From NCBI RefSeq assembly GCF_000025265.1, contig NC_013739.1:806001-870000 (forward strand): 64,000 nucleotides of DNA, given 5' to 3'. Position 1 is the first letter of the stretch, and the number at the start of each line of letters is the position of its first letter. The DNA is from Conexibacter woesei DSM 14684. Its GTDB lineage: Bacteria; Actinomycetota; Thermoleophilia; Solirubrobacterales; Solirubrobacteraceae. Below the pieces are notes generated by a model that saw nothing but the letters and a program-made list of their open reading frames with translations, was not told the origin of the DNA and searched no databases. A program made the position numbers and the translations under genes. Positions 51,325 to 61,092 of the stretch are shown piece after piece.

Positions 51325-52602
51325 ATGATCGCTCGCTACACGCGCCCCGAGCTGGGGGCCCTCTGGACCGACGAAGCCCGCATGACCGCCTGGCGTGACG
51401 TGGAGGTCGCGGCGTGCGAGGCGATGGAGGGTCCGACGGCGCAGGAGCTGGAGGCGATCCGCGCGGCGACGTTCAGCGTCGAGGCCGTCAACGAGCGCGA
51501 GCGGACGACCGACCACGACGTCGCCGCGTTCGTCGACGTGCTGTCGGCGTCGGCCGGGCAGGCCGGGCGCTGGATCCACTATGGGCTGACGTCCTCCGAC
51601 GTGCTCGACACGGCGCTGGCGCTCCAGCTCAAGCGCGCTGGTGACGTGATCCGGCCCGGCGCCCACCGGCTCGTCGAGGTGCTCGCGCGTCGCGCGCGCG
51701 AGCACAAGGAGACGATCACGGTCGGCCGCACGCACGGCGTCCACGCCGAGCCGACGACGTTCGGCATCAAGCTCGCCGGCTTCGCGTTCGAGGCGCACCG
51801 CAACGCGCAGCGGCTGGAGCGCGCGTTCGAGCAGGTCGCCGTCGGCGCGATCTCCGGCGCGGTCGGCACCTACGCCGCCACCTCTCCGGCGTTCGAGGCG
51901 CAGGTGCTGGAGCGGCTCGGGCTCGGCCGCGAGCCGGTCTCGACGCAGGTCGTCGCGCGCGACCGCCATGCCGAGCTGCTGCAGGCGATCGCGCTCGCCG
52001 GCGCCGGCCTCGAGCGCCTGGCGACCGAGGTCCGCCACCTCCAGCGGACCGAGGTGCGCGAGGCCGAGGAGCCGTTCCGCAAGGGCCAGAAGGGCTCCTC
52101 GGCGATGCCGCACAAGAGAAACCCGATCAAGACCGAGCAGATCACCGGCCTCGCGCGCGTGCTGCGCGGCAACGCCCAGGCGGCCGTCGAGAACGTCGCG
52201 CTGTGGCACGAGCGCGACATCTCGCACTCGGCCCCCGAGCGCGTGATCCTGCCCGACTCGACGATCCTGATCGACTACCTGCAGGCGCGCATGACGGCCG
52301 TGATCGACGGCCTCGTCGTGCATGAGGACCGGATGCGCGAGAACCTCGACATCACCTCCGGCGCGCTCTTCTCCCAGCGGCTGCTGCTGGCCCTGATCGA
52401 CGGCGCCGGCATGGTCCGCGACGACGCGTACCGGATCGTCCAGCGCACCGCCCAGCAGGCATGGGACACGCGCACCCCGCTGCGCGAGCTGATCGCCGCC
52501 GAGCCGGCCGCCGCCGGCCTCGACCTCGACGCGATCTTCGACTACGGCCACTACGCGCGCTACGCCGACGACATCTTCGCGCGGCTCGACGAGATCGCCT
52601 GA
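51325..52602 (+). CDS. purB: adenylosuccinate lyase
   Basis: 425 residues from ATG 51325. Fumarase/aspartase superfamily: HYGLTSSDVLDTALALQL, TVGRTHGVHAEPTTFG and the signature GSSAMPHKRNPIKTEQI with the catalytic serine. It acts twice in purine synthesis (SAICAR to AICAR; adenylosuccinate to AMP). Begins the purB-C-S-Q-L cluster. Confidence 0.97.
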   Translation: MIARYTRPELGALWTDEARMTAWRDVEVAACEAMEGPTAQELEAIRAATFSVEAVNERERTTDHDVAAFVDVLSASAGQAGRWIHYGLTSSDVLDTALALQLKRAGDVIRPGAHRLVEVLARRAREHKETITVGRTHGVHAEPTTFGIKLAGFAFEAHRNAQRLERAFEQVAVGAISGAVGTYAATSPAFEAQVLERLGLGREPVSTQVVARDRHAELLQAIALAGAGLERLATEVRHLQRTEVREAEEPFRKGQKGSSAMPHKRNPIKTEQITGLARVLRGNAQAAVENVALWHERDISHSAPERVILPDSTILIDYLQARMTAVIDGLVVHEDRMRENLDITSGALFSQRLLLALIDGAGMVRDDAYRIVQRTAQQAWDTRTPLRELIAAEPAAAGLDLDAIFDYGHYARYADDIFARLDEIA

Positions 52603-52646
52603 CGCAGCACGCCCGCCGTCGCATACCGCTGCTAGCATCGCCCCAC

Positions 52647-53528
52647 GTGACCTCCCTCTCCGATTTGCCCCTCGTCGCAAGAGGCAAGGTCCGTGAGATC
52701 TACGATCTCGGCGACACGCTGCTGCTCGTCGCTTCGGACCGCATCTCGACGTACGACGTCGTCCATCCGAACACGATCCCGGACAAGGGCAAGGTGCTGA
52801 CCGCCCTCTCCGTGTTCTGGTTCGAACGCCTCGGTGCGATCGTGCCGAACCACTACATCTCGGCCACCGACGGCGTGCCGGACGACGTGCGCGGCCGCGC
52901 GCTCGTCGTCAGAAAGCTCGCGATGCTGCCGGTCGAGTGCGTCGTGCGCGGGTACATCACCGGCTCCGGCTGGAAGGACTACCTGGCGACCGGCAAGGTC
53001 TCGGGCCTCGATCTGCCGGCCGGGCTGCAGGAGTCCGAGCAGCTGCCGCAGCCGCTCTACACGCCGAGCACGAAGGCCGAGGTCGGCCACGACGAGGCGA
53101 TCGACTTCGAGCAGACGGTCGCGCTGCTGGACGGCGACCGCGCGCTCGCCGAGCGTGTCCGCGACGTCTCGATCGAGGTCTACGTGCGCGCCGCTGAGCA
53201 CGCGCGCGAGCGCGGCGTGATCCTCGCCGACACGAAGTTCGAGCTGGGCCGCGACGCGGCCGGCGAGCTGACGCTCGGCGACGAGGTGCTGACGCCCGAC
53301 TCCTCGCGCTTCTGGCCTGTCGCCGGCTACGAGCCCGGCCACGGCCAGCCGAGCTTCGACAAGCAGATCGTGCGCGACTGGGCGTCGTCGACCGACTGGG
53401 ACAAGTCCTACCCCGCGCCCGAGATCCCAGCTGAAGTCGTCGACAAGACGCGCGCGAGATACCTCGAGGCCTACGAACTGATCACCGGCGAGCCGTTCGA
53501 CGCCTGGCTGGAGAGGACCAACCCGTGA
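52647..53528 (+). CDS. purC: SAICAR synthase
   Basis: 293 residues from GTG 52647; TAGCAT (52633-52638) lies 8 nt upstream, so a leaderless transcript is likely. LVARGKVREIYDLGDTLLLVASDRIS in parts, VECVVRGYITGSGWKDY, and ILADTKFELG with DSSRFWP. It is the longer (~295-residue) form. The stop overlaps the purS GTG by 4 nt. Confidence 0.97.
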   Translation: MTSLSDLPLVARGKVREIYDLGDTLLLVASDRISTYDVVHPNTIPDKGKVLTALSVFWFERLGAIVPNHYISATDGVPDDVRGRALVVRKLAMLPVECVVRGYITGSGWKDYLATGKVSGLDLPAGLQESEQLPQPLYTPSTKAEVGHDEAIDFEQTVALLDGDRALAERVRDVSIEVYVRAAEHARERGVILADTKFELGRDAAGELTLGDEVLTPDSSRFWPVAGYEPGHGQPSFDKQIVRDWASSTDWDKSYPAPEIPAEVVDKTRARYLEAYELITGEPFDAWLERTNP

Positions 53529-53743
53529 AGATGCGCGTGCTCGTGCGGCCGAAGGCCGGCATCCTCGACCCGCAGGGTCAGGCGGTCGAGCGGGCGCTGC
53601 CGGCGCTCGGCTTTGGCGGCGTCTCGCAGGTCCACGTCGGCCGGCTGATCGAGCTGGAGGTCGAGGATCCCGCGCAGCTGCCCGCGATGTGCGAGAAGCT
53701 GCTGGTGAACCCGCTGATCGAGGACTACGAGATCGTCTCGTGA
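53525..53743 (+). CDS. purS: FGAM synthase subunit PurS
   Basis: 72 residues from GTG 53525 (ATG 53531 possible). RVLVRPKAGILDPQGQAVERAL and VHVGRLIELEVE match PurS, the small subunit that joins PurQ and PurL in the Bacillus-type FGAM synthase. Overlaps purQ by 4 nt. Confidence 0.94.
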   Translation: MKMRVLVRPKAGILDPQGQAVERALPALGFGGVSQVHVGRLIELEVEDPAQLPAMCEKLLVNPLIEDYEIVS

Positions 53744-54411
53744 AGTTCGGCGTCCTCCGCTTCCCCGGCACCTGCGACGAGGTCGACGCGCAGCTCGCCG
53801 CCGAGCGCGTCGCGAACGCCGAGATCCTCTGGCACGGCGACCGCGACCTCAAGGGCGTTGACGCGATCGTCGTCCCGGGCGGCTTCTCCTACGGCGACTA
53901 CCTGCGCGTCGGCGCGATCGCGCGCTTCTCGCCGCTGATGGAGTCGGTGATCGACTTCGCCAAGCAGGGCGGCCCGGTCCTCGGCATCTGCAACGGCTTC
54001 CAGATTCTCTGCGAGGCCGGTCTGCTGCCCGGCGCGCTGCTGCCGAACAGATCGCTGCGCTTCATCTGCCGACAGGTCGACCTCGTGGTCCAGCGCACCG
54101 ACACGCCGTTCACGAACGCGTGCGAGGAGGGCGAGATCCTGTCGATCCCGTCCAAGCACACGACCGGCTGCTGGTACGCGCCGCCGGCGCTGCACGAGCA
54201 GGTCGAGGCGAACGGCCAGGTCCTGCTCCGCTACGCGCCCGGCCAGAACCCGAACGGCTCGCTCGCCGACGTCGCCGGCGTCAGCAACGAGGCAGGCAAC
54301 GTCTTCGGCCTGATGCCGCACCCCGAGCACGCCGTCGACCCGCTGACCGGCTCGGTCGACGGGCTCAAGCTCTTCACCTCGATCCGAGACTCCCTCGCCG
54401 CCCATGTCTGA
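53740..54411 (+). CDS. purQ: FGAM synthase glutaminase subunit PurQ
   Basis: 223 residues from GTG 53740. Class I amidotransferase: PGGFSYGDYLRVG, nucleophile GICNGFQIL and catalytic GLMPHPEHAVD. It supplies ammonia to PurL. Overlaps purL by 8 nt. Confidence 0.97.
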   Translation: MKFGVLRFPGTCDEVDAQLAAERVANAEILWHGDRDLKGVDAIVVPGGFSYGDYLRVGAIARFSPLMESVIDFAKQGGPVLGICNGFQILCEAGLLPGALLPNRSLRFICRQVDLVVQRTDTPFTNACEEGEILSIPSKHTTGCWYAPPALHEQVEANGQVLLRYAPGQNPNGSLADVAGVSNEAGNVFGLMPHPEHAVDPLTGSVDGLKLFTSIRDSLAAHV

Positions 54412-56662
54412 CGCCGCCGCTGCCGTCCCCGCGCACCGCGCGCTCGGCCTCACCGACTCCGAGTACGACCTGATCGTCGAGAAGCTCGGCCGCGAGCCGA
54501 ACGCCGTCGAGCTGTCGATGTTCTCGCTGATGTGGAGCGAGCACTGCTCCTACAAGCACTCGAAGAAGCTGCTGCGCCAGCTGCCGGTCGAGGGTCGCTA
54601 CCTGCTGATGGGACCGGGCGAGAACGCCGGCGCGGTCGACGTCGGCGGCGATCTCGCGATCGCGTTCAAGGTCGAGTCGCACAACCACCCGAGCGCCGTC
54701 GAGCCGTTCCAGGGCGCGGCGACCGGCGTCGGCGGGATCCTGCGCGACATCTTCGCGGTCGGCGCGCGCCCGATCGCGGTGCTCGACTCGCTCCGCTTCG
54801 GCGAGGTCGGCGGGGATGACAGCGCGCGCTCGCGCTACCTGCTGGAGCACGCGGTCGGCGGCATCGGCCACTACGGCAACTCGATCGGCGTCCCGACCGT
54901 CGGCGGCGAGATCTACTTCGAGCCGCCCTACGAGCAGAACTGCCTCGTCAACGCGATGGCGCTCGGGATCGCGCCGCACGACCGCCTCACGCGCTCCGCC
55001 GCGACCGGTCCCGGCAACACGCTGATCCTGTTCGGCGCGCTGACCGGGCGCGACGGCATCGGCGGCGCGTCGGTGCTGGCGAGCGCCGAGCTGGGCGAGG
55101 ACGACGCCGACAAGCGCCCGACCGTCCAGATCGGCGACCCGTTCGCGGAGAAGAAGCTGCTCGAGTGCTCGCTGGAGCTGCTCGACGAGGAGCTGCTCGT
55201 CTCACTCCAGGACCTCGGCGCCGCCGGCCTCACGTCGTCCTCCTCGGAGATGGCGAGCAAGGGCGGCCTCGGCCTCGACATCCACGTCGACCGCGTGCCG
55301 GTGCGCGAGCCGGGCATGGAGCCGTTCGAGATCATGGTCTCCGAGTCGCAGGAGCGGATGCTCTGCGTCGTCGAGCCGGACAAGGTCGACGCGGTGCTCG
55401 CCGTCTGCGAGAAGTGGGAGACGACCGCGACCGCGATCGGCGAGGTGACCGACTCCGGTCGCCTGCGCGTGCTGCAGCACGGCGAGGTCGTCGGCGACAT
55501 GCCGGTGCCCGCGCTCGTCGACGAGTGCCCGCTCTACGACCTCGAGCCGGCGAAGCCGGCGGCGGCCGTCTACCCGGCACCGGAGCGCACGCTCGCCGCG
55601 GCCGACGACGACCTCGCGGCGATCCTGCCGGAGCTGCTGCGCAGTGCCAACATCGCCTCGCGCCTGCCGGTCTTCGAGCAGTACGACTGGCTCGTGCAGT
55701 CACGCACCGTGCGCCGGCCCGACGAGGCCGACGCGGCCGTGCTGACGCTGCCCGACGGCAGCGCGATCGCGGTCTCGATCGACGGCTCCGGCCGCCGCGT
55801 CGCGGCCGACCCGTACCGCGGCACGGTCGAGAACGTCGTCGAGTGCGCGGCGAACCTCGCCTGCGTCGGCGCCGAGCCGCTCGGCCTGACCAACTGCCTC
55901 AACTTCGGCAACCCCGAGAAGCCGCACATCGCGTGGCAGCTGACGGAGTCCGTCCGCGGCATGGCCGATGCCTGCCGCGCGCTCGACACGCCCGTCGTCG
56001 GCGGCAACGTCTCGCTCTACAACGAAGGCGGCGGCGGCCCGATCTACCCGACGCCCGTCGTCGGGATCGTCGGCAGACTGCCCGACGCGGCGCGCGCCGG
56101 CCGGCTCGGCTTCGCGCACGCAGGCGACGCGATCGCGGTGGTGCGCGCAGCGTCGCCGTCGCTCGCCGCCTCCGAGCTGGCGAAGCTGCGCGGCGAGGCG
56201 CTGCCCGACGGTCTGCCGGAGCGCTCGCTGCCCGCGCTGCGCGCCGCGATCGAGCTGGTCCGCGACGCGGTCCGCCGCGGCGACCTGCGCAGCGCCCACG
56301 ACGTCGCCGAGGGCGGCCTCGCGGTCGCGCTGGCGGAGTCGGCGCTGGCCGGCGGCAACGGCGCTCGTGTCGACCTCGCGTTGGTCGGCGGCGCGACCTG
56401 CCAGTCGCTCCCGCTCGACGAGCAGCTGTTCGGCGAGGGCCCCGGGACGTTCGTGCTGTCCGGGCCGCGCGCGGCGCTCGATGCGCTCGCGGCGGCGGCT
56501 CCGGAGGGCGTCGCGGTCAGCGTCGTCGGCGAGGTCGGCGGCGACGCGCTCGCGGTCGAGCACGGCGGCGGCACGCTGGCATGGCCGCTGGCGGACCTGC
56601 GCGAGCCGCGCGAGCGCGGCCTCGCCGACCTGCTCGACGCCTCCACCCGCCTCGACGACTGA
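54404..56662 (+). CDS. purL: FGAM synthase large subunit PurL
   Basis: 752 residues, the small-PurL form that needs PurS and PurQ. MFSLMWSEHCSYKHSKK, VESHNHPSAVEPFQGAATGVGG in parts, DLGAAGLTSSSSEMA and CLNFGNPEK are conserved. ATP-dependent conversion of FGAR to FGAM. A hairpin follows at 56671-56696. Confidence 0.97.
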   Translation: MSDAAAAVPAHRALGLTDSEYDLIVEKLGREPNAVELSMFSLMWSEHCSYKHSKKLLRQLPVEGRYLLMGPGENAGAVDVGGDLAIAFKVESHNHPSAVEPFQGAATGVGGILRDIFAVGARPIAVLDSLRFGEVGGDDSARSRYLLEHAVGGIGHYGNSIGVPTVGGEIYFEPPYEQNCLVNAMALGIAPHDRLTRSAATGPGNTLILFGALTGRDGIGGASVLASAELGEDDADKRPTVQIGDPFAEKKLLECSLELLDEELLVSLQDLGAAGLTSSSSEMASKGGLGLDIHVDRVPVREPGMEPFEIMVSESQERMLCVVEPDKVDAVLAVCEKWETTATAIGEVTDSGRLRVLQHGEVVGDMPVPALVDECPLYDLEPAKPAAAVYPAPERTLAAADDDLAAILPELLRSANIASRLPVFEQYDWLVQSRTVRRPDEADAAVLTLPDGSAIAVSIDGSGRRVAADPYRGTVENVVECAANLACVGAEPLGLTNCLNFGNPEKPHIAWQLTESVRGMADACRALDTPVVGGNVSLYNEGGGGPIYPTPVVGIVGRLPDAARAGRLGFAHAGDAIAVVRAASPSLAASELAKLRGEALPDGLPERSLPALRAAIELVRDAVRRGDLRSAHDVAEGGLAVALAESALAGGNGARVDLALVGGATCQSLPLDEQLFGEGPGTFVLSGPRAALDALAAAAPEGVAVSVVGEVGGDALAVEHGGGTLAWPLADLREPRERGLADLLDASTRLDD

Positions 56663-56670
56663 GCCGCACC

Positions 56671-56696
56671 CGCGTGCAGGCGCGACGCCTGTCGCG
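56671..56696 (+). terminator. hairpin after purL
   Basis: CAGGCG (56677-56682) pairs with CGCCTG (56686-56691) around CGA, flanked by CGCG on each side that can extend the stem. Starts 9 nt after the purL stop. Confidence 0.5.
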
Positions 56697-56720
56697 GCGG
56701 GCTGACGCGGCGGCGCCCGC

Positions 56721-57023
56721 TTGCTCGCGATCGGCGGCGGGCGCTGGTACTCCAGCGGCTCGTTCTGGTACTGCCGCCTGACGCCGACGTCGGGCTCGGA
56801 CATCCGCTTCAGCTCCGAGTACACGGTCCTCAACGCCGTCGTGGAGGCTGACGGCTCGTGGGCGTTCGACGAGACGGTCCCCAGCGGCGGCAACCCGTCG
56901 TACTACGAGTGGCACGTCGCGACGAACGGAACGGTCACCGGCGGGTACAGAAGCCCGGGCGGCGACGTGCAGCAGCTCGGCCCGTTCCAGTACGTCCACC
57001 AACCGGCGGATTGCAGCTACTGA
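56721..57023 (+). pseudogene. short ORF, likely remnant of a secreted protein's C-terminus
   Basis: 100 codons from a TTG, with an in-frame stop only 15 nt upstream and no RBS. The product is rich in Ser, Gly, Tyr and Trp (GGGRWYSSGSFWYCRLTPTS, NPSYYEWHVATNG) and ends in a Cys (PADCSY), like the end of an exported protein, but has no signal peptide. Codon use is gene-like. It lies in the only long gap of the window (56663-57156), between purL and purF. A real small gene cannot be excluded. Confidence 0.4.
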
Positions 57024-57156
57024 TGCGTCTGGACGCTCGGCGCGCGGGCGCGATCGTGGCCAGGCGCGGCGTCGCCCGCGCGCGTTGCTACTCTCATGCC
57101 AGCGGCTGCTTCGGAGTGGGTCGCGTCCGATGCCGGAGGACGGCCTAGCCTCCCCA

Positions 57157-58596
57157 ATGACTGATCTACTCACTGATCGCGACGGACCGCGCGACGAATG
57201 TGGCGTGTTCGGGATCTATGGTCCCGGCCACGACGTCGCCCGCCTCGCCTACTTCGCGCTCTACGCGCTCCAGCACCGTGGACAGGAGTCCGCGGGAATC
57301 GCGACGACCGACGTCGGCGGCAACATCATGACCCTGCGCGACCTCGGGCTCGTCTCGCAGGTCTTCGACGAGCAGAAGCTGCGCGCGCTGCCCGGCGACA
57401 TGGCGCTCGGCCACGTGCGCTACTCGACGACCGGCTCCTCGACGTGGGAGAACGCGCAGCCCGTCTACCGCTCGGACCGGCGCGAGATCGCGCTGGCGCA
57501 CAATGGCACCCTCATCAACGCGGTCGAGCTGCACGGCGAGCTGCGCGAGCGTGGCGTCGCGTTCCGCTCGACGTCGGACTCGGAGATCATCGCCGCGCTG
57601 CTCTCGACGCACGAGGCGGAGAAGATCGAGGACGCCGTCGCCGACGTGCTGCCGCGCCTCAGAGGCGCCTTCTCGACTGTCGTGATGACCGACGACAAGG
57701 TCGTCGCGTTCCGCGACCCGCACGGCCTGCGCCCGCTCGTGCTCGGCATGCTCGGCGACAGATACTGCGTCGCGAGCGAGTCGTGCGCGCTCGACATCAT
57801 CGGCGCGAGACTGCTGCGCGACGTCGAGCCCGGCGAGGTCATCACGATCACCGACGGCGCCTTCTCGACGCGGATGGTGGTCGAAGGCGAGCGCAAGGCG
57901 TTCTGCGTCTTCGAGTACATCTACTTCGCCCGCCCCGACTCGTTCATGGGCGGCACCGTGCTGCAGGGCGCGCGCGGGCGGATGGGCGAGCTCCTCTCAC
58001 GCGAGGCGCCGGTCGACGCCGACCTCGTGATCGCGGTGCCGGACTCCGGCAACCCGGCCGCGCGCGGCTACTCGCGCGCGAGCGGCATCCCGCAGGACGA
58101 CGGCTTCGTCAAGAACCGCTACGTCGCGCGCACGTTCATCCAGCCCGGGCAGGAGCTGCGTAAGCACGGCCTCAGACTGAAGTTCAACCCGATGCCCGAG
58201 ATCGTCAAGGGCCAGCGACTGGTCGTCGTCGACGACTCGATCGTGCGCGGCAACACGACGCGCCAGATCGTGCAGATGCTGCGCGAGGCCGGCGCGAAGG
58301 AGGTCCACCTCCGCATCACCGCGCCCGCGATCCGCAACCCCTGCTACTACGGCATCGACATGTCCACGCGCGAGGAGATGGTCGCGCACGGGCGTGACAC
58401 CGAGGAGGAGATCGCCGCCGAGCTGGGCGCCGACTCGCTCCACTACCTCTCGCTCGACGGCGTCTACGAAGCCGTCGGCGTCACGCGCGAGACGCACTGC
58501 GACGCCTGCTTCAGCGGCGAGTACCCGCTTCCCGGCACGCCCGGCGCGCAGGACAAGCACGCGTTCGAGCACGGCCTTCCGCTCGTGCGTGCGTAG
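57157..58596 (+). CDS. purF: amidophosphoribosyltransferase
   Basis: 479 residues from ATG 57157, giving a 14-residue propeptide (MTDLLTDRDGPRDE) before the catalytic Cys of CGVFGIYG; ATG 57130 is a longer option. Ntn glutaminase domain with LGHVRYSTTG and HNGTL; PRT domain with LVVVDDSIVRGNTT. Cysteines for the Bacillus-type [4Fe-4S] cluster are present (FCVFEYIYFARPDS, NPCYYGI, CDACFSGEYP). First committed step of purine synthesis. Confidence 0.97.
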   Translation: MTDLLTDRDGPRDECGVFGIYGPGHDVARLAYFALYALQHRGQESAGIATTDVGGNIMTLRDLGLVSQVFDEQKLRALPGDMALGHVRYSTTGSSTWENAQPVYRSDRREIALAHNGTLINAVELHGELRERGVAFRSTSDSEIIAALLSTHEAEKIEDAVADVLPRLRGAFSTVVMTDDKVVAFRDPHGLRPLVLGMLGDRYCVASESCALDIIGARLLRDVEPGEVITITDGAFSTRMVVEGERKAFCVFEYIYFARPDSFMGGTVLQGARGRMGELLSREAPVDADLVIAVPDSGNPAARGYSRASGIPQDDGFVKNRYVARTFIQPGQELRKHGLRLKFNPMPEIVKGQRLVVVDDSIVRGNTTRQIVQMLREAGAKEVHLRITAPAIRNPCYYGIDMSTREEMVAHGRDTEEEIAAELGADSLHYLSLDGVYEAVGVTRETHCDACFSGEYPLPGTPGAQDKHAFEHGLPLVRA

Positions 58597-58614
58597 CGGC
58601 CGCGCGCGCCGCTA
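58594..58614 (+). terminator. hairpin between purF and recQ
   Basis: TAGCGGC (58594-58600) pairs with GCCGCTA (58608-58614) around a 7-nt GC loop. It begins at the purF stop codon and overlaps the recQ -10 box (TAATCT at 58613-58618). Confidence 0.5.
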
Positions 58615-58627
58615 ATCTGGCGCCCCC

Positions 58628-60424
58628 GTGATCGCTGCGACCGACCCCCGCGAGGCGCTGCACCGGCACTTCGGCTTCGACGACTTCCGCCCTGGGCAGG
58701 CCGCCGCGGTCGGTGCCGCGCTCGACGGCCGTGACGCGCTCGTCGTGATGCCGACGGGCGCCGGCAAGTCGCTCTGCTACCAGCTGCCGGCGCTCGTCCG
58801 CGACGACCTGACGCTCGTCGTCTCGCCGCTCGTCTCGCTGATGCAGGACCAGGTCGAGAGCCTCGCGCGGATCGCGCCGGGCAGCGTCGCGCTGCTCAAC
58901 TCGCAGCAGAGCGCGGCGGAGAACCGCGTCGCGCTGGCGCGCGCCGTCTCCGGCGACCTGCGGCTGCTCTACGTCGCGCCGGAGCGGTTCGCCTCACCCG
59001 GCTTCGTCGCGCAGATCGAGCGCGCGCGGATCGGTCTCTTCGTCGTCGACGAGGCCCACTGCGTCTCGCAGTGGGGCCACGACTTCCGGCCCGACTACTT
59101 CCGCCTCGCCGACGCCGCGCGCTACCTCAGAGCGCGCGCGATCATGGCGCTGACGGCGACCGCCACGCCGCGCGTCGCCGACGACATCGCCGCGCGGCTG
59201 GGGCTCGCCGAGCCGGTCAGGGTGACGACCGGCTTCGACCGCCCGAACCTCAGCTTCGCCGTCGTCCCGTGTCGCTCCAAGCAGGACAAGCACCGGCGCA
59301 TCGCGGCCGTGCTGCACGACCTCGAATCGCGTCCGGCGATCGTCTACGCCGGCACCCGCAACGGCTGCGAGGAGTTGGCGCGCTCACTCGGCCGCACGCT
59401 GGAGCTGGACGTCGCCGTCTACCACGCCGGCCTGCCGCGCGACCGCCGCGCCGCCGTCCAGCGCGCCTTCATGGCGGGCGACACGCCGATCGTCGTCGCC
59501 ACGAACGCGTTCGGCATGGGCGTCGACAAGGCGGACGTGCGGACCGTCTGCCACGAGACCGTCCCGCAGTCGGTCGAGGCGTACTACCAGGAGGCCGGGC
59601 GCGCCGGGCGCGACGGCAGACCGGCGCGCTGCCTGCTCTTCTCCGAGTCGCGCGACAAGGGCCTGCACGTCTTCTTCATCGAGCGCACGCAGGTCGAGGA
59701 CGCCGCCTTCGGCGCCGTCGCGCGCAGAATCCACCGGCAGGCGGGCGACAACGGCCGCTACGAGCTGGACCTCGGCGTGCTCGCCGACGTCGCCGGCTGC
59801 GACCGCGACCAGGCACGCGCGATCGTCGGCCACCTCGCGCGCGCGGGACTCGTGCAGCCGGCGCCGTCGCCGCCGGACCGCACGATCGGCCGGCTCGTCG
59901 GCAGCTGGGATCGCAGCGCGCTGCTCGCCTGCCGCGAGTCGGCGGGCGAGGCGCAGCGCGTGCGCTGGCGCCAGTACCGCTCCATCTGGGCGTTCGTCGA
60001 GCAGCGCAGGTGCCGCCGCGGCGCGCTGCTGCGCCACTTCGGCGATCGCGCGAGACCGCTGACCGCGCGCGGCGTGCCGTGCTGCGACGTCTGCCGGCCG
60101 GAGATCGCGCCGGGCCCGGCGGCGAGAGCGGGCGGGTCATCGGCGCGCGACAGCGTGCGGCAGGCGGGCAGCTCGCGGGGGACCGTCGGCCTCGACGAGA
60201 CGATCCTGGAGCTGGTCGCCTCCGCCGAGCCGCCGGTCGGCCGCGCCCGCGCGGTCGAGATCCTGCGCGGCAGCCGCTCGAAGGCGATCGACGAGCATTC
60301 CTACGACGGCCTGCCCGCCTACGGCACGTTCGCGCACCTGCGCGGCGAGGAGGTCATGCAGCGCGTCGACATGTTGAACGCGAGGGGCGCGCTCCCGCGG
60401 CTGAGGAGGAGCACCCGTGGCTAG
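58628..60424 (+). CDS. recQ: RecQ-type ATP-dependent DNA helicase
   Basis: 598 residues from GTG 58628, with TAATCT 9 nt upstream. Superfamily 2 motifs: FRPGQAAAV, MPTGAGKSLCYQLPAL (Walker A), VVDEAHCVSQWGHDFRPDY (DEAH plus aromatic loop), LTATATP, ATNAFGMGVDK and YYQEAGRAGRDG. Zinc-binding region with CRRGALLRHFGD and CCDVC. A C-terminal module (RAVEILRGSRSKAIDEHSYD, LPAYGTFAHLRGEEV) replaces the classic HRDC. DNA repair role; its end overlaps purN by 8 nt. Confidence 0.94.
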   Translation: MIAATDPREALHRHFGFDDFRPGQAAAVGAALDGRDALVVMPTGAGKSLCYQLPALVRDDLTLVVSPLVSLMQDQVESLARIAPGSVALLNSQQSAAENRVALARAVSGDLRLLYVAPERFASPGFVAQIERARIGLFVVDEAHCVSQWGHDFRPDYFRLADAARYLRARAIMALTATATPRVADDIAARLGLAEPVRVTTGFDRPNLSFAVVPCRSKQDKHRRIAAVLHDLESRPAIVYAGTRNGCEELARSLGRTLELDVAVYHAGLPRDRRAAVQRAFMAGDTPIVVATNAFGMGVDKADVRTVCHETVPQSVEAYYQEAGRAGRDGRPARCLLFSESRDKGLHVFFIERTQVEDAAFGAVARRIHRQAGDNGRYELDLGVLADVAGCDRDQARAIVGHLARAGLVQPAPSPPDRTIGRLVGSWDRSALLACRESAGEAQRVRWRQYRSIWAFVEQRRCRRGALLRHFGDRARPLTARGVPCCDVCRPEIAPGPAARAGGSSARDSVRQAGSSRGTVGLDETILELVASAEPPVGRARAVEILRGSRSKAIDEHSYDGLPAYGTFAHLRGEEVMQRVDMLNARGALPRLRRSTRG

Positions 60425-61049
60425 CGGCCATCCCGAGACCTTTCCGATCGCCGTGCTGGCATCCGGCACCGGCTCCAACCTGCAGGCGATCCTCGACACC
60501 GTCCACCTCCGCGACGGGATCGAGGTCGTCGGCGTCGGCTCCAACGTCGCCGGCGCGCCGGCGCTCGCACGAGCCCGCGCCGCGGGCGTCGCGACGGCCG
60601 CCTTCCCGCTCGACGAGCACGCCGACCGCGCCGCGCGCGACGCCGCGCTGGCCGACTGGATCGCGGCGCGCGGGGCGCGCCTGGTCGTGCTCGCCGGCTA
60701 CATGCAGCTGCTGACGCCCGGCTTCCTCGCGCGCTTCCCGCACGCGGTCGTCAACGTCCATCCGGCGCTGCTGCCCGCGTTCCCCGGCCTCAGAGCGGTC
60801 GAGCAGGCGCTGGAGCACGGCGTGCGCGTCTTCGGCGTGACCGTCCACTTCGTCGACGAGGGCGTCGACACCGGGCCGATCATCCTCCAGCGGGGTGTCG
60901 AGCTGCCGCGCGCCGCCGACGCGGCGGAGGTGTTCGAGCACATTCACACGATCGAGCACGAGCTGCTGCCGGAGGCGATCCGCCTGATCGCCCGCGGGGC
61001 CGTGCGGATCGATCCGGCGAACCCGCGCCGGGTGCTGCTGGGTCCATAA
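60417..61049 (+). CDS. purN: glycinamide ribonucleotide formyltransferase
   Basis: 210 residues from GTG 60417 with RBS GGAGGAG. FPIAVLASGTGSNLQAIL, LVVLAGYMQLL, the catalytic VNVHPALLPAFPGL (Asn-His) and VHFVDEGVDTGPII (Asp). Transfers formyl from 10-formyl-THF to GAR. Coupled to recQ by overlap. Confidence 0.96.
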   Translation: MASGHPETFPIAVLASGTGSNLQAILDTVHLRDGIEVVGVGSNVAGAPALARARAAGVATAAFPLDEHADRAARDAALADWIAARGARLVVLAGYMQLLTPGFLARFPHAVVNVHPALLPAFPGLRAVEQALEHGVRVFGVTVHFVDEGVDTGPIILQRGVELPRAADAAEVFEHIHTIEHELLPEAIRLIARGAVRIDPANPRRVLLGP

Positions 61050-61092
61050 CCCGGGGCGCGCGAGCGGCCCGCTTCGCCTATCCTCGTCTGCC

